A DNA stretch of 64,000 nucleotides. Origin: Bacteroides sedimenti. Its GTDB lineage: Bacteria > Bacteroidota > Bacteroidia > Bacteroidales > Bacteroidaceae. The stretch covers positions 3,224,001 through 3,288,000 of the forward strand of contig NZ_AP028055.1 of NCBI RefSeq assembly GCF_040365225.1, read 5' to 3'. A program made the translations under genes and the position numbers. Positions 59,655-64,000 of the stretch are shown in pieces. A model generated the notes under the pieces. It ran no database searches, was not told the DNA's origin, and saw only the letters and a list, made by a program, of their open reading frames with translations. Position 1 is the first letter of the stretch; each line of letters begins with the position of its first letter.

Positions 59655-62531
59655 TTAGAATTGAATAGATATACCTGCATTATATGATTTGATATTTGGA
59701 AGTACGCTTCCTGAATTTGTTAACAATTCCGGATCTGTACCCTTCAGAGGACAAATGGTTAGAATATTACATGCATTTGTGAATAATCTCGCACTAGATA
59801 GTTTGATTTTATGCGTCCATTTGTCAGGTAGTGTATATGAAAGTTCAATATTCTTCAGTCGCAAATAACCAACATCTTTTAGCCAGAAAGTAGAAGTTCT
59901 TGTATTATAACCATTGCCAGTTGCAGAAAGTCTTGGGTAATCGGCATTAGGATTATTGTTTGTTGCCGTCCAGCGATTCAAGTGCTTTTCCAATGCGTGT
60001 CCGTACGAATTGTTGGAAGTGTTAACACCAAAAGGCATGTCTTGGATGATAGCATCATTATTGGCAATACCCGCCCACTGAGTGCTCAAATCAAATCTTT
60101 TCCATGTTGCACCCACCATGAATCCATATTCAATGAGAGCTTTGTGTGTGCCGATAGATTTGATGTCTTTTCCGTCAATAAAGTGGTCACCGTTCAGGTC
60201 GAGATATTTGATGTCACCAGGTTGTGGGTTATAATCTGATACAGTTGCATAAGAGCTAAGATAGTTATCCACTTCTGTCTGATCTTTGAACAGCCCGTCA
60301 GCCACATAACCGAAAATTATCCCATATGGTTGCCCCACACGTTGCATGTACGATTCAGGATAAGTAGGTTCTCCATTATACTTTAGCTTTGTTTTATAGA
60401 ATGTTGCATTCACGTTGCCATATACATTCACCTGATTGAAGGTACGATTGTAAGCCAAATCTACTTCTATGCCACTATTTCTGTATTTCAATGTGTTTTC
60501 AGATGGAAGACCAACTCCGTAAATATAGCTGTTGTTGGTAATTCTGTTTTGCGGTATTTTTGAGTATTCATTATTGAAAAACTCAACGGTAGCAGTAAGA
60601 GTGTTGCTAAATGCCTTTAGATCGAATCCTGCTGTGAATCTGTTTATATGGTCCCAAGTTGATGTGTAAGGTAAAGTGGCTTCATACAAGTATGAGCTTG
60701 ATATAATAGTGCTCCCGCCAGTGTAAACAGAACCGGTTGAGTTGTAGTACTTCATATAGTTGTAATAGTCGCTTACATTACCTGTACCTGCTCTATAATA
60801 TGCAGCAGAACCGTTATCTCCGTTTACACCATAAGTTGTTCTCAGTTTTAAGAAATTGATTGTTGATAGATTCTTTTGAAACCAATCTTCTTGTGAAATG
60901 ACCCATCCAATACCTGCAGCAGGGAAGTAACCTCTTCTCTTCCCAGGTTTGTACTGGCTAGATTGCATGGTATTCAGCGCAATTTCCGCTAAATATCGTT
61001 TATCGTAATTATATTCTGCATTGAAAGTTAAACCACTGTTAATAAAAGGCAGATTGGTTCCTTGCAAAAGATAGTTGGTATAGTTGCCAACAACTTTGGT
61101 TTGAAAGGCATGTTTGTTAAGATTGAAATCGTAACCTAAAGTGATATTACCGGACAATAGTCTGTTCTGGCGATTATAACTTGATGAGTTCGCTTGTGTG
61201 CCTGCGGTTGACAATACGGTATAGTTAGCACTTGTGGGATCTGAATTATCGTTAGGATCTTGCCAAAAATATGAAACTCCAATAGATTTTGTTCTGTTCA
61301 GTGCTTCACGATAGGATGAATTATATGAAAATGCACCTTTAAGATACACCCCGTCAAATACACCTTTAAACTTCTGGGTCAATGCCATATCAATATTTAA
61401 GTCCGTTTTTGGATATAAAGTATATCCTGAGTAGATTGTCTTTCCATAAATATTATTAGAATATTGAAGAGAAGCACCCAATGAACCATCTGGATTCAGA
61501 ACAGGATATGCATTTCTGGGAGTTTCATTTAAAGAGCTGTAAATGGCAGTAACACTTGATCCTGTAGCTATCTCTCTAAACATTTGGCCAAAAACATTTG
61601 CTTCTAGAAGTGTTGTCGGTGATAGATCGACATCCAAGTTTGCTCTTAATGAGAACTTTTTGTAGTTGTTGGATGTAGAATACGTGTTGATAGATTTATC
61701 TTCTTTAATGAAACCAGCTTGATTATAATAATTCAAATCGATGAAGTAGCGAGCAGCGTTTGACCCACCGCGGAAAGTTACATTGTACTGTTGAATAGGA
61801 GCATAATCTTTAAGGATTTGTTTCATCCAGTCAACATTTGGGAAAGTATAAGGTTTTGTACCAGACTGATACAAATCCAAAGCTGTTTGCGAGTAAAGAG
61901 GTGACAAACCATCATTAACACGTGCTTCATTTAACAATGTAGCATAGCTGAATGCGTCCAAATGCTTGGGCCTGAAAATTTCTTTCGAAGTGGCCATTTG
62001 AGCCGTAAACCCAACTTGAAGTTTGGAAATCATTCCTCTTTTAGTTTTGATATACAAGACGCCGTTACCGCTAGCCATTCCTAACATTGATAAACCTAAT
62101 CCGTCTTTGATAACTGAGACAGACTCTATTTGACTTACCGGAATATTGGCATCCGACCTAGGAATTCCATCTACAACAATTAAAGGACTTGAACCTCTCA
62201 AATAAATAGAGGCTTGGCTGCTTGGCAATCCATTTTCAAGACTGACCTTCAGACCGGGAAGTGTTCCATAAAAAAAATTTTCCATTTGAAATGCAGGTCG
62301 ATGCAATAATTGATCGCCGCTGACTGTAGATACAGATTGTAACATCAATTCAGGAGATGACATCCCGAATAAAACAGGTTTTTTAGTTACTCCATTTGTT
62401 ACACTTTTCGCTTGCCATGAGATTGAATCTTTAGACTGTGCTTTCAAGGACATTGTCATTGAAAAAGTTAAGAGCAGAGAAAATATCACTCTAAACAAGC
62501 TTTTCTTGTGTCGCAATAAATTGATACTCAT
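59655..62531 (-). CDS. SusC/RagA-family TonB-dependent transporter without N-terminal regulatory domain (first pair)
   Basis: A 958-residue outer-membrane transporter with a signal peptide (about residues 8-31). Unlike its downstream relative it has no carboxypeptidase-regulatory-like domain: after about 40 linker residues it goes directly into the plug (FQMENFFYGTLPGLKVSLENG, ASIYLRGSSPLIVVDGIPRS, IESVSVIKDGLGLSMLGMASGNGVLYIKTKRG). A normal barrel follows, ending YNAGISIQF. It is the first gene of the four-gene susC-susD-susC-susD operon. The missing domain is a known variation within the family and does not by itself mean inactivity. Confidence 0.92.
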   Translation of the reverse strand: MSINLLRHKKSLFRVIFSLLLTFSMTMSLKAQSKDSISWQAKSVTNGVTKKPVLFGMSSPELMLQSVSTVSGDQLLHRPAFQMENFFYGTLPGLKVSLENGLPSSQASIYLRGSSPLIVVDGIPRSDANIPVSQIESVSVIKDGLGLSMLGMASGNGVLYIKTKRGMISKLQVGFTAQMATSKEIFRPKHLDAFSYATLLNEARVNDGLSPLYSQTALDLYQSGTKPYTFPNVDWMKQILKDYAPIQQYNVTFRGGSNAARYFIDLNYYNQAGFIKEDKSINTYSTSNNYKKFSLRANLDVDLSPTTLLEANVFGQMFREIATGSSVTAIYSSLNETPRNAYPVLNPDGSLGASLQYSNNIYGKTIYSGYTLYPKTDLNIDMALTQKFKGVFDGVYLKGAFSYNSSYREALNRTKSIGVSYFWQDPNDNSDPTSANYTVLSTAGTQANSSSYNRQNRLLSGNITLGYDFNLNKHAFQTKVVGNYTNYLLQGTNLPFINSGLTFNAEYNYDKRYLAEIALNTMQSSQYKPGKRRGYFPAAGIGWVISQEDWFQKNLSTINFLKLRTTYGVNGDNGSAAYYRAGTGNVSDYYNYMKYYNSTGSVYTGGSTIISSSYLYEATLPYTSTWDHINRFTAGFDLKAFSNTLTATVEFFNNEYSKIPQNRITNNSYIYGVGLPSENTLKYRNSGIEVDLAYNRTFNQVNVYGNVNATFYKTKLKYNGEPTYPESYMQRVGQPYGIIFGYVADGLFKDQTEVDNYLSSYATVSDYNPQPGDIKYLDLNGDHFIDGKDIKSIGTHKALIEYGFMVGATWKRFDLSTQWAGIANNDAIIQDMPFGVNTSNNSYGHALEKHLNRWTATNNNPNADYPRLSATGNGYNTRTSTFWLKDVGYLRLKNIELSYTLPDKWTHKIKLSSARLFTNACNILTICPLKGTDPELLTNSGSVLPNIKSYNAGISIQF

Positions 62532-63131
62532 ACGTTTTGTTTTAAATAGTTCATAAAAGGTTAATAATGTGGTTGATTATTGATAAATAATGATCTCAAA
62601 TAATGATCTGTATTCGATAAAGACGAGTAAATACATCAATATATCTACTTGTCTTCTAAAATTAATTAGTACGTTTTTCTCAATATTGATATTACATTTT
62701 ATACCCGTCCTAACTACTTTCCACGAATAACTACAATCATTAAAATATGTTATTAATACAAAAGCAAAAGTAAAGGAATGTAAATTATTACAGTTGCTCT
62801 ATTTGCTATTTCTTTTGTTCAATTGAACAACATCAGACTATCACACCGCCAATTACAGTCCACACTTTAGTATCCAGAATGCTATGAATCTGATACAAGT
62901 ACATCCTCAAAACAGAATAGTGGCTGACGGAAAACCCCTCATATCAGAATCTTTCTTCCTGCATTTAGTGCTAGTTATTCATATTTCAAGCAAATATTTT
63001 ACCCAGTTTATGTATTATTGCACTTTCGTTGTTCCCTTTGGCGAATAGGGCAAAACAATAGACAATAAAGACAAGCATGTATTAGCTAAGTAAAAGTACA
63101 TTTGCATCAGTTTCAATATTCAACTTATACT
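62532..63131. other. 600-bp divergent region between the SusCD operon and the GH105 gene
   Basis: No gene is seen. A candidate -7 element TACATTTG for the GH105 gene lies at 63097-63104; no clear promoter was found for the SusCD operon, so it may rely on an activator. The spacing is generous and suits regulator sites. Confidence 0.5.
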
Positions 63132-64000
63132 ATGAAAATGAGAATAATTATTTCTTTTTTTATTATTGTATTTCCGTGGCAATTCTCCGCAGGGCAATCT
63201 AAAAAAGAGTCGTCTACTCAACCTGCTGTCGTAATAAATAAAGATTCAATAAAAAACACATTAAAAAAAGTGGCCGATTGGCAAATTAAGAACTTCACCT
63301 ATTCAACAAATCAATCTCATGATTTTGGTATAGATTCGTGGACTAATGCCACGCTATATTTCGGAATGTTGCAATGGGCAAAAATAGCTCCAGATAGCAT
63401 CGCTTATTATGACTGGCTGACTAAATTAGGAGCGGAGAACCAATGGAAAATTGCAGAAAACTTTATTAACTATCCAAAATACGGGCTCTATCACGCTGAT
63501 GAACTTTGTATTGCACAAACCTATTTAGGGCTTTATAAAAAATTCAGAAAAGAAGAGATGCTTAAGTCAGTACAGAAACGCATTGATTGGATTATAAACT
63601 ATCCACCCAACGGTAATATGAGTCACACCAACAAGCAGACCTGGACATGGAGCGATGCTTTGTTCATGGCGCCTCCAGTATTTGCCGAACTCTATACATT
63701 GACAGGAAATTTGCGATATATCGAATTCATGGATGAACAATTTAAAAAAACATACAACCATTTATATGACCCTAAAGAGAAGCTGTTTTATAGAGATGAC
63801 AGTTATTTCAATAAGCAGGAGAAAAATGGAGCAAAAGTATTCTGGGGCAGAGGCAACGGCTGGGTAGCCGCAGGGTTGGTCGATCTCTTGAAAATATTGC
63901 CAAAAGGTTCTCAGTACCGTCTGTTTTACCAAAATCTATTCAAGGAGCTAGTACCAAGACTTGCTTCATTACAAGACAAAAATGGATTCTGGCATGCAAG
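63132..64000 (+). CDS. GH105 unsaturated rhamnogalacturonyl hydrolase, 3' partial
   Basis: The gene starts at ATG 63132 and runs off the window end after 289 codons. A signal peptide covers about residues 1-21. GH105 (YteR-like) motifs are visible: KVADWQIKNF, DSWTNATLYFGMLQW, LYHADELCIAQTYLGLY, TNKQTWTWSDALFMAPPVFAELYTLTG (with the catalytic Asp of WSDALFM) and VFWGRGNGWVAAGLVDLLKILP. The family removes the 4,5-unsaturated galacturonyl residue from rhamnogalacturonan lyase products. This supports a pectin-related role for the neighbouring SusCD operon, which is divergent. Confidence 0.9.
   Translation, partial: MKMRIIISFFIIVFPWQFSAGQSKKESSTQPAVVINKDSIKNTLKKVADWQIKNFTYSTNQSHDFGIDSWTNATLYFGMLQWAKIAPDSIAYYDWLTKLGAENQWKIAENFINYPKYGLYHADELCIAQTYLGLYKKFRKEEMLKSVQKRIDWIINYPPNGNMSHTNKQTWTWSDALFMAPPVFAELYTLTGNLRYIEFMDEQFKKTYNHLYDPKEKLFYRDDSYFNKQEKNGAKVFWGRGNGWVAAGLVDLLKILPKGSQYRLFYQNLFKELVPRLASLQDKNGFWHA

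Overview
The window reads as chromosomal DNA of a Bacteroidota bacterium, most likely Bacteroides or a close relative. The signs are two SusC/SusD pairs, many secreted glycosidases of pectin and arabinan families, TPR-membrane-HTH regulators, a DUF3244 protein, a folP-cdaA pair, and several promoters with the Bacteroides -7 motif TAnnTTTG. The species cannot be fixed from the sequence alone. No rRNA, tRNA or CRISPR array was found.

Layout. 1-6087: end of a carbohydrate-use locus with a 5'-truncated GH127 beta-L-arabinofuranosidase, a large secreted protein with an FGE-like C-terminus, and a lipoprotein aldose 1-epimerase. 6688-13213 (minus): a seven-gene hdrCBA-flx operon for an NADH-linked heterodisulfide-reductase-type complex, clearly richer in GC than its surroundings. 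13403-28261: mostly housekeeping genes (asd, a lamin-tail protein, a CPA2 antiporter, tcdA, a LolD-like ATPase, a helix-hairpin-helix protein, a VanZ-like protein, murF, folP, cdaA, GNAT and DUF2156 proteins, LrgB/LrgA). 28539-33009: two related TPR-membrane-HTH regulators, the first frameshifted, flanking a DUF3244 protein and a small unknown protein. 33476-38781: a ferritin/VIT1 iron protein, a pta / 3-hydroxyacyl-CoA dehydrogenase / ackA operon and a ROK glucokinase. 38926-46323: a MacB-type ABC exporter with adaptor and TolC protein, then a nuclease with a T9SS-like tail.

46324-64000 is an accessory carbohydrate region with clear decay: a gene-free degraded stretch, a GH2 glycosidase, a DUF4861 pseudogene, an ISL3-type insertion sequence with a stop-interrupted transposase, a four-gene susC-susD-susC-susD operon (minus), and the start of a GH105 unsaturated rhamnogalacturonyl hydrolase running off the window. 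GH127, GH2, DUF4861 and GH105 together suggest use of arabinan or rhamnogalacturonan side chains: SusCD pairs take up oligosaccharides, secreted hydrolases trim them, and the epimerase and glucokinase feed sugars to central metabolism, where Pta-AckA yields acetate and ATP.

The most unusual signals are three intergenic arrays of GTAC-centred repeats spaced at exactly 22, 22 and 23 bp (about two helical turns), the complete Hdr-Flx operon whose disulfide substrate is unknown, the regulator/DUF3244 cluster, and the putative new hydrolase at 1765-4878.
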